This document shows, one piece after another, positions 43,978 through 55,900 of a stretch of DNA of 64,000 nucleotides (position 1 is the first letter of the stretch; every line of letters starts with the position of its first letter). Source of the DNA: Talpa occidentalis (taxonomy: Eukaryota > Chordata > Mammalia > Eulipotyphla > Talpidae). The stretch is from contig NW_023603184.1 in assembly GCF_014898055.3 (NCBI RefSeq), positions 29,366,808 through 29,430,807 of the forward strand, written 5' to 3'. The notes beneath the pieces were generated by a model, which ran no database searches, had not been told where the DNA came from, and saw only the letters and a list, made by a program, of their open reading frames with translations. Both the position numbers and the translations under genes were made by a program.

Positions 43978-45019
43978 GTGAGGCCCGGAGGCGCGGGGCG
44001 GAGAGGCCGGGCCGCTCGGCCGGGGCCGCGGCTGCGGGAGCCGGGGCGGCTGGCAGGGCCGAGGCCCGGGCGACGCGGCCGCCCCCGCCCCCACCCTCGG
44101 CCGCTCGGAACCGGGGCTCCGGCCTCGGCACAGGTGGTCTCTGCGGGCCGGGCCGGGCCGGGCCGCCGCCGCCGGAGGGCCGGGACCTCGAGCGGGCTGG
44201 CCCGGAAGGGCCTGGTCTGCAGCCGCGGGGCCTGGGGGCGCCTCCGGGGAGGGGGAGGCCGCGCTGTGGTGGCCGAGGTGGGGCGGGGTGGTTAACGGGG
44301 AGCGGGCTGGTGTTGGAGGGTGACTGGCTGTGATTGAGAGATTGCGGGCCGGGAGGAGGAAAGTGATGGGAACAGGGTGATGCTTAGAAAAGGGTGCCCG
44401 GGAGCAGGTGCGGAACCCGGAGGGCGATTGGGCTCCTGGAAGCAGGTATTGAGACTGGGCAGGGCGGCTGGAAAGCTGCTGGGAGGGCAGGGAGGATTAG
44501 CTGGGGTTTGAAGGTTGAGCCCCGTGCACATTGGGGCGCGTGGATCTGGAATAAGAGGTCCCGACTGACACCCGAAGGTGCCCGAGAGGAGGAGGTTTCA
44601 GGAGAGGTGTGGATGGAGGCTGCTGAGCTAGGAGGTGGTAAGTGGCCAGTGAGGAGAAAGTGTACAGGGAATTAACGAGGTAGGTTTCTGTGCGGTAACT
44701 TGAAGGGCGTGGATCTTTTAAGGGCGTGGAAGTGGCAAGAACAACTCCGTTTTGGCAGAGACAGGGCTGCTGAATGTCTCAGGTCGGAGTTAGTCAGCTC
44801 GGTTCAGTCACTGCTCATTCAGGGTCACGCAGACTTGTGAACTCCCTCTACTGGGGCGCACGCCCCCCCTAAACACCCCCTCTTACTCCCCGCCCCCCGA
44901 CAGTTCATCTTGTCTTCTCTGAGCAGCACATTAACTCATCCTCTCTAGTCGTGGCACCAGAATTGTTTGCTTTTGATTGGGTGGTAATGAGGAATCGCTT
45001 GATCTTTATATTTTAAAAG

Positions 45020-46098
45020 TGTGGGTTTTTTTTTTTTTTACTTTTTAATTAATTTTTTATTTTTTACATCATTTTTCATTTTTAAACAATCTTTGCTTCC
45101 CCCCAACCCCTTAGGTGTCCCTATAGAGTTTCCTTCACCAGTGCACCCGTGCACCATCACCTCAGTCCCCTGTGCTCCTCCCTCCCTCCCTCTGATTCCT
45201 CTCCCTCTGCCTCCCGTGCAGGATGTCTCTGATTTATAATGGTCCGTTTTTGCTTTGTTGTGTTTTGTACTGTTGTTACTTTTTTTTACACCGATGTCTT
45301 ACTGGGTTCCCCTGTATTCCTGCTATAACTGAAACCATCCGATATTTTTCTTTTTCTTTCTGGCTTATTTCACTGAGCATAATTCCTTCTAGTTCCAGCC
45401 ATGTTGCTGCGAATGGCATGCGTTTATCTTTTTTGATTGATGAATAATATTCCATTGTGTATATATGCCACGTCTTCTTGATCCAGTCATCTGTCTTTGG
45501 GTATTTGGGTTGTTTTTAGGTTTTACCTATTGTAAATAGTGCTGCAATAAACACAGGGATGCAGGTGTTCTTTTGAATCAGTGTTTCTGTGTCATTTTGG
45601 TAGATCCCTAGTAGTGGAGTTTCTGGGTCATATGGTAGCTCCATTTTTAGTCTGCTGAGGAACCTCTAGACAGCTTTCGGTAGTGGTTGGGTCAGTTTGC
45701 ACTCCCACCAGCAATGTAAGAGAGTTCCTTTTTCACCACATCCTCACCAACATTTGTTGTTGCTTGTTTTTTTGATATGTGCCATTCTTACTGGTGTAAG
45801 GTGGTATCTCTATGTGGTTTTGATTTGCATTTCCCTGATTGTAAGGGATGTTGAACATTTTTTCATATGCCTGTTGGCCATTTGCATTTCCTCTTTGGAA
45901 AAATGTCTTTTAAGTTCTTCTGCCCATTTCTTGACTGGGTTGTTTATTTTGTTTTTGTGGAGTTGTGTGAGTTCTTTGTATATCTTTGTGATCAATCCCT
46001 TATCAGTTGCCTGGAGTGCAAAGATTTTTTTCCCAATCAGTGGGGTGTCTCTTTGTTTTGGTTAATGTCTCTTTTGCTGTGCAGAAGCAAAAATTATG
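45020..46098 (-). mobile_element. 5'-truncated L1 in FAR1 intron 1
   Basis: Antisense to FAR1. T run at about 45026, then L1 3'UTR and ORF2 C-terminal text as at 22800-23470 (for example GCCATTCTTACTGGTGTAAGG, TTCTTCTGCCCATTTCTTGACTGGG). Possible target duplication TATTTTAAAAG / TATTTTAAAGG at 45010 and 46100. More diverged than the 22.5-kb copy. Confidence 0.9.
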
Positions 46099-46437
46099 TT
46101 ATTTTAAAGGCCATATCAGAAAATACTTTCAGAAAATCTGCCCTACAGGGGAGTTTCGCAGTTATCTTGTTAGTCATATGTAACGTAGCATTAAAATGAT
46201 GCAAGAGCTTCTATTAGCACAAGCAAGTACTAGCATATAAATACTGCCCTGTCATTCTGTAGGACTAGCTTATTTTGATATAGTAGAATTTGATTATGCA
46301 TCATGCTAGTGGGAAATTTTTCAGGCTTAGGAAATGTTTTGTAGCTGAACAGGTTGAAAGTTCTTTTCACAAAGAGGAAAGGAAGACGGTATGTATTACT
46401 GCTACTGCCTTTCTGTGATAGGCTCTGAGGTATATTT

Positions 46438-46440
<3 letters not shown>

Positions 46441-46472
<32 letters not shown>

Positions 46473-46766
46473 GAGGCATGCTTTATTTATTTGTTTGCTG
46501 GTTTGTTTGTTTGTTTTGTTTATACATGCACTGGGTACAGTCAGAAGTGTGGGAGGGTGAGAGAATTCACCAGAGCCAGAGTGGGGAGCAGAGCAGGCAG
46601 AAGGACCGAAGTACACTGCTGAGGGGAGCAGCGGGCTGCAGGAGAGGTCTGCGCGCCATGTGGGACCCTCTGGTGGCCGGGGAGCAGCCGGGGATCGAAC
46701 CGGCGCCGCAGAGGCCGCGCGCAGCTTCGCAACCCAGCGCTCAACCGCTGCGCCACCGGGGAGGCC
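46441..46766 (-). mobile_element. SINE type 1 with extended tail
   Basis: T28 run then TATAGAGGCATG and (TTTG)n, the reverse of the ACATGCCTCTATA tail. Target duplication CTCTGAGGTATATTTTCT (46423-46440 and 46767-46784), perfect over 18 bp. Long T run and CpG-rich body indicate a young insertion. Confidence 0.95.
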
Positions 46767-46784
46767 CTCTGAGGTATATTTTCT

Positions 46785-48766
46785 GATTGATAGGACAGAA
46801 GGATTGTCAAGTACTTCTTGAAAAACATAAAATAATATAGTGTCAGGTGTCAAGAATGTTTCCCTATTAGCTAGATTAATAAAATGTTTTAGCTAATGGA
46901 CCATCCTTTAGGATTTACAAATAATTTTTTGAGAATAAATTCTTGGTAATGCTATTCATTGATTACATTTTATCCCTGGTATAACAGAATACCTAAGTGC
47001 TGGGGTGCTGAACCGAGTCCGAGGAGAGAACTAATCCAAGTGGAGTTAATCAGGGAAGGTTTCCTGGAAGAGGTAAGTTTTGAGCCATCTTTTGAACCTA
47101 AGAGGTTGTGATATGGGTTATTGGAAGACATGGAGGGTGACATTCCAGTATTTTGGGTACATTATAAGCAACTATGTACAAAAGTAACAGATTAAAAATG
47201 TTTTTTAAGGAGGATTGACGATTTGAATGAATATTTAGGGATTTGAAAATCTGTTAAATCTTAGTTGATAAAAGATGACTTTGTGTGGTGGCCAGGAGAA
47301 AAGAATTAGAGGTAGGTAGTAGAGGAAAGAGCACAAAACTAATTTCTGATAGTTATGATAAGAGAATAGAATGAAAGGAAGGTGGGTTATTGAGAGGTAA
47401 ATTTGGTGTTCAACCATATAGATGAGAAACATTTAGTGCTATACTAGGTTATGTTAATAATAATAGCAAGTTTATTAGGTATTTACTTGTGCTGGACACT
47501 GCTTTGAGCTTTCAAGTTTTTTTGATCATCCCTGTTTTATAGATCAGAGAACTGAGATTCAGAGACATTTAAGTTGCTTAAGGTTCATACAACTGGTAAG
47601 TAGCAGGTCAGGATTGGTGAAGTCATGCATTAAACTTTAATTGAACACCTACTTCATGTTGGCACTTTATTAAGTGCTGAGACTCAGAGTTGGCAAGAAA
47701 TTCAAAGATCAGATCTGAGCCATTTTTCAGAGTGTCAAGAATTAATTGAAGAGAGCCAATGAAGAAAGTGAGAAAGATTAGTTGGAGAGACTTTCGTAGA
47801 CACTGTGGAATATACTACTGTTTAGGGAAACAAGGAAGGAAGAGTTTCAAGAGGAAGTGGTCAGCAGTAAAATATGTAGCTGAAAGATTCAGAATAACGA
47901 AGATTGAGAGGAAACCACTGAGTTATAAAGGAAAAAATAAATGTAAATTTAATTGCAAGAAAACCAGAATAAAGATACTAAGATGTAGGCTGGTAGCAAA
48001 TTGTGTCTAGTGACAAATGCTCTATACAAATTAAAGATTTGGTGTGATCACAGTTATGATCAAATTCATAGGAAAGATGTTAGTGTGTCCTCTTATAATA
48101 TATTTTTTTTCCTCATAATATTTTTAGTCTTTGGCTGGTAAGATCATAGGTTTCAAAATGCTCATACTTTTTGTATTTTTCCCAAATTAAAGAAAATGAA
48201 CATTACTACTTTTATAATTAGCAGGGAAAGCCATCCACTGTAATCAGCTATTAGTGAGGAAATACATGGGTAAACTAATCTGAAGTATGTTTGGAATAGA
48301 AGAAAAGATGGTCTTATTTCAGTGCTTACTGCATTTAAGGCACTTTTGTAGGCGTGTTCCTATTTTGGAAATGACTGCGTTGTTACTGGTAGAAACAACC
48401 TGAAACTGGCGTACTAAAAGATGCCATTTGTTAGTCTGAGGGATCAGGAGTACTAAATCACCCTGGATCATGGAGATAATGGTCCACCTCCTTTAATTGC
48501 TTTTTTCGAACTTATTAAATGAATTTGAAATTAAAAAGACCAAACCACTCATAGAATTGAGTCATTTTAATTGTGTCTTGGCCTTACACCCTTCCTTCTG
48601 ATTCTGTAGTTCCTCTCTTCAGTGAGTCGGGTCTTAAGATGTCAGTTTAGTAGTACATATGGAAGTGCTGACTTAACGTGTAACTAGCTTAACTTAAGTA
48701 TTTACTGTTTTTTCAGTTCCCAGTTTAATAAAAAGACAAATTTTGAGAAAATAAACTTTTCTTATC
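46785..48766. other. Intron sequence; one MIR, otherwise unassigned
   Basis: GGAAGGTTTCCTGGAAGAGG near 47053 and the region to 48010 resemble an ancient interspersed repeat. An 83-codon open stretch at 47759-48010 has no recognisable motif. Confidence 0.4.
47450..47617 (-). repeat. MIR SINE
   Basis: TTAATAATAATAGCAAG, TTTATAGATCAGAGAACTGAG, AGTTGCTTAAGGTTCATACA and TAAGTAGCAGGTCAGGATT follow the antisense MIR core. Confidence 0.85.
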
Positions 48767-48780
48767 AAAAAGTTATTCCA

Positions 48781-49066
48781 GGGCCTCCCTGGTGGCGCAA
48801 GGGGTTAAGACACAACCACTGAAGCTAACCGCAGCCACTGCAGCACAAGTTCGATCCCCGGCCAGGGAGCAACCTTCATGGCGTAGCAGACCTCTCCTGA
48901 CTCGCCCGCTGCTCCTCTCAGCAGTGTATTTCAGTCAGTCTTCCTGTTCTGTTCCCCACTCTGTCTCTGGTGAATCCTCTCACCACCACTCCCCTACCCC
49001 CGTACCTCTGGCCTGTACCCAAGCTCTTGTATGCATAAAAATAAAATAAATCTTTAAAAAGAAAAA
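48781..49066 (+). mobile_element. SINE type 2, well preserved
   Basis: Target duplication AAAAAGTTATTCCA ends at 48780 and recurs at about 49064-49077. A and B boxes intact (TGGCGCAAGGGG, GTTCGATCCCC). The only SINE in sense orientation to FAR1 within the intron. Confidence 0.94.
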
Positions 49067-49243
49067 AGTTATTCCAAAGAAAACTAGTAGGATTTGCTTT
49101 AGGATTAGTACATATTTATTCCAATGTCGAATGGAAAGAGGGAATTTTGAAAGTCAAGAATAGGATCTAGTTTTTAGTTTAATTTCATTGGACACATAGA
49201 GATTGTGGGAGGAAATTTAATATTTCACCTACGTAATACTTTC

Positions 49244-49526
49244 TTTTTTTTTTTTAAAAGATTTATTTTTATTTATGCACACAAGAACTGGGATATACGC
49301 CAGAGGTATGGGGGGGGTGTGGTGAGAGGTTTCACCAGAGACACAGTGGGGAGCAGAGCAGGTGGATGTACTGAAATCCACTGCTGAGCAGAGCAATGGG
49401 AGAGACAAGAGAGGTCTGCTGCGCCATGTGGATTAGCTCCCTGGCCAAGGATTGAACTCAGACCTCAGTGGCTGGCAATAGCTTGATAGTGCTGAGACTT
49501 TAACCGCTGTGCCACTAGGGAGGCCC
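49244..49526 (-). mobile_element. SINE type 2
   Basis: Body with a G-rich expansion (GGGGGGGTGTGG near 49311). Ends GGGAGGCCC at 49526, next to another SINE. Confidence 0.9.
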
Positions 49527-49541
49527 AACTTTATATTTCTT

Positions 49542-49795
49542 TTTTTTTTTAATTTATTTATACAAGCACTGCGTACAGTCAGAAGTACAGGAGGGTGAGA
49601 GAATTCACTAGAGACAGAGTGGGGAACAGAACAGGCAGACAGACGAAATACACTGCTGAGGGGAGCAGTGGGTGGCAGGAGAGACCGCACCATGTGGGAC
49701 CCTTGCCCAGCAGCCGGGGATCGAACCGGTGCTGCAGAGGCTGCGGGCAGCTTCACAGCCCAGCGCTCAACCGCTGCGCCACCGGGGAGGCCCCC
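49542..49795 (-). mobile_element. SINE type 1
   Basis: Target duplication AACTTTATATTTCTT (49527-49541 and 49796-49810), perfect. It inserted right beside the older type 2 copy. Confidence 0.95.
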
Positions 49796-49810
49796 AACTT
49801 TATATTTCTT

Positions 49811-49940
49811 AAGTAAATAATCACATTTACTTCTCATAAGATTCTCTAAGGTGGAAATCCATTTTACAGATGAAGAGACTGAACCTCAGAGAAGTTAGTA
49901 ACTTTCCAAAGGTGGTAGAGTGGAGATTCAAACCTTGTTT
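49811..49940 (-). repeat. MIR SINE fragment
   Basis: CCATTTTACAGATGAAGAGACTGAACCTCAGAGAAGTTAG and GGTGGTAGAGTGGAGATTC match the antisense MIR core. Confidence 0.85.
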
Positions 49941-50464
49941 TGTTTAGTGCAAACATTCATGCATATGAGACAAAAGATAAGATGAATATTAATACTTAAA
50001 ATAGAAAAAAAAAGCCACACAGCTTTAGATATGTAGTAAGCATTTGTTACTTTAGAAGATGGGACTCTGCTCTGTTTGTTTGTGCCTTGTGACACTCTCC
50101 TAAAGATAGTGATTTTTGTTTGTCTTAGAGGGTGTATTGTGTTACATTTTATTGCTTTACACATGTAAATTTTCACATTTTAGTATTTTTTTTGAAATGA
50201 AGATGTATTTTACAATGTCTATGTATTAAAATGTTGATGAAATGGATACTGTGTCCAAAAGTCAAATGTGTCTCATGGTATATGTATGGTCGTCATGTAT
50301 AATTGTCTTAGTTTGTTGTATGCATTTTCCTCCCTTCTTTACGTAGCCTATGAACTTTCTTTTCTATTTTGGCATAATATGTAATTGAAATTTGTATCGA
50401 TTATAGTTATTCTCTTCAGCTAGTGAATATTATGGTGTAGAAGAAAATATTTTGGTGTAGAAAA

Positions 50465-50620
50465 TTAACATTGTACTCTGAAGCAGCAGATAGGCGTTTT
50501 AATTTTGGTTTTGTTAGCAATGTGGTATGTAACTTGAGGCAAGTCACTTCCTCCTCTCTGAGCTTCAGTTTCCTCATCAGTAAAATGAATGGGGAGGGGA
50601 ACTTTTAGGCCTGAATACCT
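50465..50620 (+). repeat. MIR SINE
   Basis: AACTTGAGGCAAGTCACTTCC, CTCTGAGCTTCAGTTTCCTCATCAGTAAAATGAATGGG follow the sense MIR core. Confidence 0.88.
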
Positions 50621-50752
50621 TGAGCAAGCTCTATGTCCTCTTTATTATTAAGAATGTGGATGCCTTAGACTTTTTCTTAAGAACTTTATTGTCTTTTACT
50701 ATTTTTTTTTCCCTCTTCATCTTACTGTCTTTCCTCCCTCCCTTTTCCCTAG

Positions 50753-50845
50753 GGATCCTTGAGAGAACTTTGTCAGACTTTTAATTTATTAGAGGATGAA
50801 TTATTTTTGATGTCTTACACTAACCAAGAAAAGATATCTGAGAAA
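50753..50845 (+). other. Cryptic-exon-like segment in FAR1 intron 1
   Basis: A long pyrimidine tract ending CCTTTTCCCTAG (50740-50752) precedes 93 bp that are followed by GTATGT at 50846. The segment shows no repeat I recognise. It could be an alternative 5'UTR exon or simply a decoy; the exon-side donor bases (GAAA) are poor and no reading frame is needed in a 5'UTR. Confidence 0.25.
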
Positions 50846-51754
50846 GTATGTACAGTAAATAGTTAATGAATTATGTGTTTCATGTGATTTAATAAAAGAA
50901 TCATTTAAATAAAATACCATCAAAAAACAATTGAAGTTTCATGGAAAGAGAGTTCTTCCTAAAGAATGAAATGTGTTTAGTAAGTTTATCTGTTCTCTGC
51001 TAGATAGACATAAAACTCCTGGATCTGTCTTTAAGTTCTATCTGTTATAGTAGGAGAAGCAAACTTCCATACATTTTCTTCTTTGGAAACTGCCAACATA
51101 AATATACAGTAATGTACATATCACCAATTTTAGCAAGTATCAACTTCTGGTCAATCTTGTTTCATCTTAACTTGGTCTGTCCACTCCCCCCACCTCTTAA
51201 ACTTTGAAGCAAATACTTAGAATTCTTACTAAGTATTGCCACACAGCATGATAGATGTAATAGATATGCTAATCTAAGGGGAGTGTGAATTGTTCAAATA
51301 AATATATATTCAGACATGTGTATCATACTGTGCTAGAACAAGAGAATTAGATATCATTTACTGTGGAGCTAGGATAATGTTGATGAGTATACCTATATAA
51401 AACACAATGTAGAAATATACAATCATATGCCAAAATTGGTGATAGAAATTCTAAGAGGGAAATGCCATCATTTCTGAACAAAAGTAGTATTTAGATATGG
51501 GGTGCGGATGATCATATGGAGAAAGCATGCAGTTAGAAAAATGTAACTTTAGCTTTATAGAATGCATCTATAACTATTTCTGCCTATATCTTCTAAACCC
51601 CATACAAGATGTTATTGACATGTTTCTGACATCAATACTTAGAAAAAAGCTAATATTAGGAATTAGAAGTCACACTTTGTGAATGTATCACTATCTATAG
51701 TGAACTTTTTGATGTATTCCTTTATAGAGCCTTGTAGGTATTTTAGTAAGAGTG

Positions 51755-52007
51755 TTTTTTTTTTTTTTAAAGATTTATTTATTTTTATACAAGAACCAGG
51801 GTACAGGCCAAATGTGCGGGAGGGTGAGAGGATTCACCGGAGACAGAGTAGGGAGCAGAACAGGCTGACTGAAGAAACACTCGTGAGTGGATGAGACAGA
51901 GAGACCTGTTTGCCTTGTGGGATTCTTGCTGGCCGGTTGGCCGGGATCAAACCTGCGCTGCAGAGGCTGTGGACAGCTTCACAGTGTGGTGCTTACTGGG
52001 AGGCCCC
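51755..52007 (-). mobile_element. SINE, intermediate type, A-box side truncated
   Basis: Target duplication AGTAAGAGTGTTTT (51745-51758) / AGTAAGGCGTGTTT (52009-52022). The head lacks part of the A-box region (GTGGTGCTTACTGGGAGGCCCC). Confidence 0.9.
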
Positions 52008-52048
52008 AGTAAGGCGTGTTTAAAGGTCCACTATTGTCTAGAACATTT

Positions 52049-52075
52049 GTGTGTGTGTGTGTGTGTATTTGTGTG
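52049..52075. repeat. (GT)n microsatellite
   Basis: Eleven or so GT units with one TATTT interruption. Confidence 0.9.
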
Positions 52076-52253
52076 TTTAATTTAAATGTTAGCATTTAAC
52101 AAATTCAAGATTACTTTGAAATACCTAATTTAAATCATTCTTGTCATTTATGGAATTTTTGCCAGATATATTGACATGACAGTCAATGAGAAATCCTTCT
52201 TGGATTTAAGCAGTTCTTACCATTATATCTTCATATTTTGTTTTCAATTTTTA

Positions 52254-52524
52254 TTTACTTTTTAAAATATTTGTTTATTTATTTATACAAGCACTGGGTA
52301 TAGTCAGAAGCGCGGGATGGTGAGAGAATTCACCAGAGCCAGAGAGGGGAACAGAACAGACAGACCGACGAAATACACTGCTGAAGGGAGCAGCGGGCAT
52401 GGCAGGAGAGGTCTGCTGCACCATGTGGGACCCTTGCCCAGCGGCTGGGGATCGAACCGGCGCTGCAGAGGCTGTGGGCAGCTTCACAACCCAGCGCTCA
52501 ACCGCTGCGCCACCGGGGAGACCC
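52254..52524 (-). mobile_element. SINE type 1
   Basis: Target duplication TGTTTTCAATTTTTA (52239-52253 and 52525-52539), perfect over 15 bp. Confidence 0.95.
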
Positions 52525-52762
52525 TGTTTTCAATTTTTAAATTGATTTTTAATTGAGGTAATATTTGGATAACCCCATCAAGTATTTCCGCCATAGTACA
52601 ACCATCACCAAATCACCCATAGTCCACCACCATAGTCCATGGTGCTTGCTTCCCTCTTTGTTTTTCCTCCCTGCCCTATATTTTCTCAATTTGGAGTATT
52701 GATTTAAATATTTTGAAATATTAACTGAGAATAAAATCTTATATTCCATTATGCAGAGATTC

Positions 52763-52966
52763 CTTTTTTTTAAGATTTATATATTTATGCATACAAAAAC
52801 TGGGGTGTAGGTCAGAAGTGTGGAGGAGCAAGGTGAGAGGATTCAGCAGCGACAGAGTGGGGCGCAGAAGAGGCAGATCCACTGGAATACACTTCTGAGG
52901 GGAGCAGGGGGGAAGACAGGAGTCTCTGTGCCATGTGGGTTAGCTCCCGTGCCACCAGGGAGGCCC
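52763..52966 (-). mobile_element. SINE type 2, internally deleted
   Basis: The part between TTAGCTCCC and GTGCCACCAGGGAGGCCC, which holds the B box, is missing. This is the last SINE of the family in the window. Confidence 0.88.
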
Positions 52967-55900
52967 TAATACAGATATTCTTAGTCAAAGGTCATGAACC
53001 TCTTTAAGTGTCTCAAACTTTTGAGCTATCTCCTCAGAAATATATACAGATATGCTTAGTTTTAAGTTTTTCCATATAATTTCAGTGACTTACCAAGATT
53101 CTAGAATTCACATATCTTGGTGGAGTGGGGAGGTTCTGTGGACTCCGGTTAATAATCTGTTCTTTAATATAGTGGCAGAAAACATACTGCTGAAACTCAG
53201 CTCATTTCTGTGTGTACTGCTTATCTTTTACAAGCAAATATTTTCATTATGTGATGAAATTACAAAACTCATTATACAAATGTCCAATTTAAAAAACAGA
53301 CTAATCCTTAATTAGATTCTTGGGAGAATGCACACCATAGTCACTTTAATAAACACGTAGGGATGAGTTTGTCAAAGATTTTGGAATAAGTGTTTGGTAC
53401 TTTATAATGGCTACTCTCCTTCCTGAGTTAATAGGAAGTATAGCTACATAACTTAAGAATAAATATATGCATAAATATCTTCTGTTTAGTGGAAAAAGAA
53501 AAAGCTTCTTTGACCTATCTTGCCTTACATAGTTAAGATCTGTGGAGGAAAGGATCTGTTAATATTTGAGATTCTCATTTGTGTTAAAGTAACTCCTAAG
53601 TACGATACAGAGACTTAGAAACATGTATTGGTCTCAGAAAGATTCTCAGTGGAGCCCCGAGTTTATAGTGGTTATTGTCCTTCTAGTTTAAAGAATGGCC
53701 CAAAATAACTTTCTTAGAAATACATGGTTTTAAAGCCTTGTGGGTTGTATCTAAACTGTAATCTACATCAACAGAATCTTCAGGAGATAGGTACAGGTGA
53801 ATTAACTGCTGATGGACATTTGACTTTGCAAAGCAGAGAACAGACTGTTTGAAGATCAGTGAATATTGGTGTATTGCTTAAAAGTGATAACCTTTGCGAC
53901 CTATCAGAGTTAATAATTCTCTGGGTATTTAATGTTCTACTTGGAAACAACTCATTCTACTACATAGTAATAGATGCATAGATTTGAAAGCTAGTAGAGA
54001 ATTTGGCCTCCCCTTCAGTAAATTTTACTAATGATCAGATAGTTAATTGACTGCCCAAGTAAGGTGGTTATTGACAGTCCCAACAGTGTAGTTATTCATT
54101 ACTCTGCCTGATTTTTGGTAAGTCTTTGCTCTTATTTTGTCTTTTTTTTTTTTTTTTTTTTTCATTCTAGTTCTCAGTTTCTGGAGAATAAAATATCGTA
54201 ACAGTAGGACTTTTAGCTTTGTGACTTAGATTCTCATATGATAAATTGAGAATTTCCTGAATTTTTAGCCTCTACTGTTTGCTGTGCATGCTCTCGCCCC
54301 ATCTTTTTGGATTAGGCTTCTTAGAAGCTTAAGTCAATTTCTCAGCTGAACAAACATACCAAGAATCCAAAAGTCATTAAATACTTCATGTTTCTATACC
54401 TTTCTGGGCAGATCACTATCTGAGAGCATTCAGTTGCAAACTCTTATCTATGGACCTGGCAAGTTTTAAAGATAAACCAGGAAAAGATTTTTGAAAAGAG
54501 GATTTTGCTGAGAGATTTTGTCATTTAGACATTACTGGAAGCTTCACACACTTGGAATCATTGACACCCAAGTGCAGAGAAGTTAGTACTTCATGAAGGC
54601 CTCTGATTCTAAGCCTTTATGCCATATGTGGTGGGTGTGGACCTGCTTCTCCAGTGGTGTCCCCATCCAGGGTTAGGGCCCTCAGAAGAATGACTATGTC
54701 TGTTTTAACTCCCAGCCTTTCTTCATTCTTTTCTCAAGAATTCCCACTTTCTAGTAGAATGCTAGCAACTAATTGTCAGGGTAATAGCATTTTGTAGCAG
54801 GAGATGGATAGTTCCTACTTGAGTCACAAAAATGTACTGGTCTGAAGATCTAGATTAGTTAAAAAACTTTTGCCTCAAGTCCTAAGATGTAATTGTGTAA
54901 TACAGGTATAATAAAACGAAATGATAATGAAACCCAACTAATGGTAATTTTTAGAGTAATAATTGAAACTACAGCTAGCTAAAGGCAACAACTAAGTGTC
55001 CCTTTTGAAAATTTATAGGATTCCAGCTATTGAATTTGCTTGTTATAGTTTTGCAGCATTGTGCATTGCAACAACCAGTTATTAATTGTATACAACTTGA
55101 TCTTATAACTTGCTCATTTTTGCAACTCTTAATAACCAACTTAATAGTTTATTCATAAATAGCCTTATGGAGAGTTTATTCATAAATAGACTTGTGGATG
55201 CCCTTAAAATCCTTTGTATCTGAGGGAGGTTTGGCCCATATTTTTTGTAAGCTGAGGTATCAATGAGCTTTGCAAGATCATTGTTTCACTGAGTTGGGAA
55301 ATTTGTGAAAGACTGGACTTAAAATAGAGTTCAGTGGTTTCCTTTACCTCAGAACATTTTGTAGTCTTTGATATGCTAATGTACTTTGTTAATCTCCTGG
55401 TTTGGAATAATGTATACAGTTTCCCAGCTCCCTGTACTACTTTGGGAAGGTTAAGAACAGATTCACAAGACTGCATAAGAAAATTATGAAGAAACAGGCA
55501 ATACACCATATAGCAGGAGTTTGAAAGCACTTGGTTTTTAAGGATTGCAAGTCATCTGCTGTCATAATCAGAGTGTGTGTAAATGGCTTTGAGACTAACT
55601 CTTTCTATAACCAGTGAAATACCTGATTTTACCAATTTATTTTGAAAGTACTAATCTTCATTAATGGACTTTAGTAGTTTTAAACTAGACCACATAAGAT
55701 AAATTATAAGTAATCTGCCTGAATCTATTTTTATATAAACTTGCATGTAGTTTACGTGTGTCCATGGTAGATCTGGTACTTTTTTTAATACTGGTTTTAT
55801 TGAATAGCTTGAAATATTTTTATCTTAATCTTAATGTATTTACAAGAATCAGATGTGCAAGTTTCACAAATTTGTAAGCAAAGCACATTATTTCGGTTTA

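Larger units (their letters stand above)
43200..44700. promoter_or_regulatory. CpG island over the FAR1 promoter, exon 1 and start of intron 1
   Basis: The only long GC-rich, CpG-dense stretch in the window; CpG is scarce elsewhere except in young SINEs and ERV LTRs. Long open frames on both strands here (up to 237 codons) come from base composition. Housekeeping-type promoter, expected for FAR1. Confidence 0.92.

Noticed and set aside
43418..44131. 237-codon and other open frames in the CpG island
   Set aside because: Composition (Pro, Ala, Arg, Gly) is what GC-rich DNA gives in any frame; they cross the promoter and the exon 1 donor.
47759..48010. 83-codon Lys/Arg-rich frame
   Set aside because: No motif; lies in ancient repeat-like text inside the FAR1 intron.
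11241..52966. tRNA genes suggested by A and B boxes
   Set aside because: They are heads of SINEs with tails and target duplications; no cloverleaf with intact acceptor stem seen.
54141..54200. Acceptor-like poly(T)-CATTCTAG as a second alternative exon
   Set aside because: No usable donor within 150 bases downstream and the tract is a plain T run.
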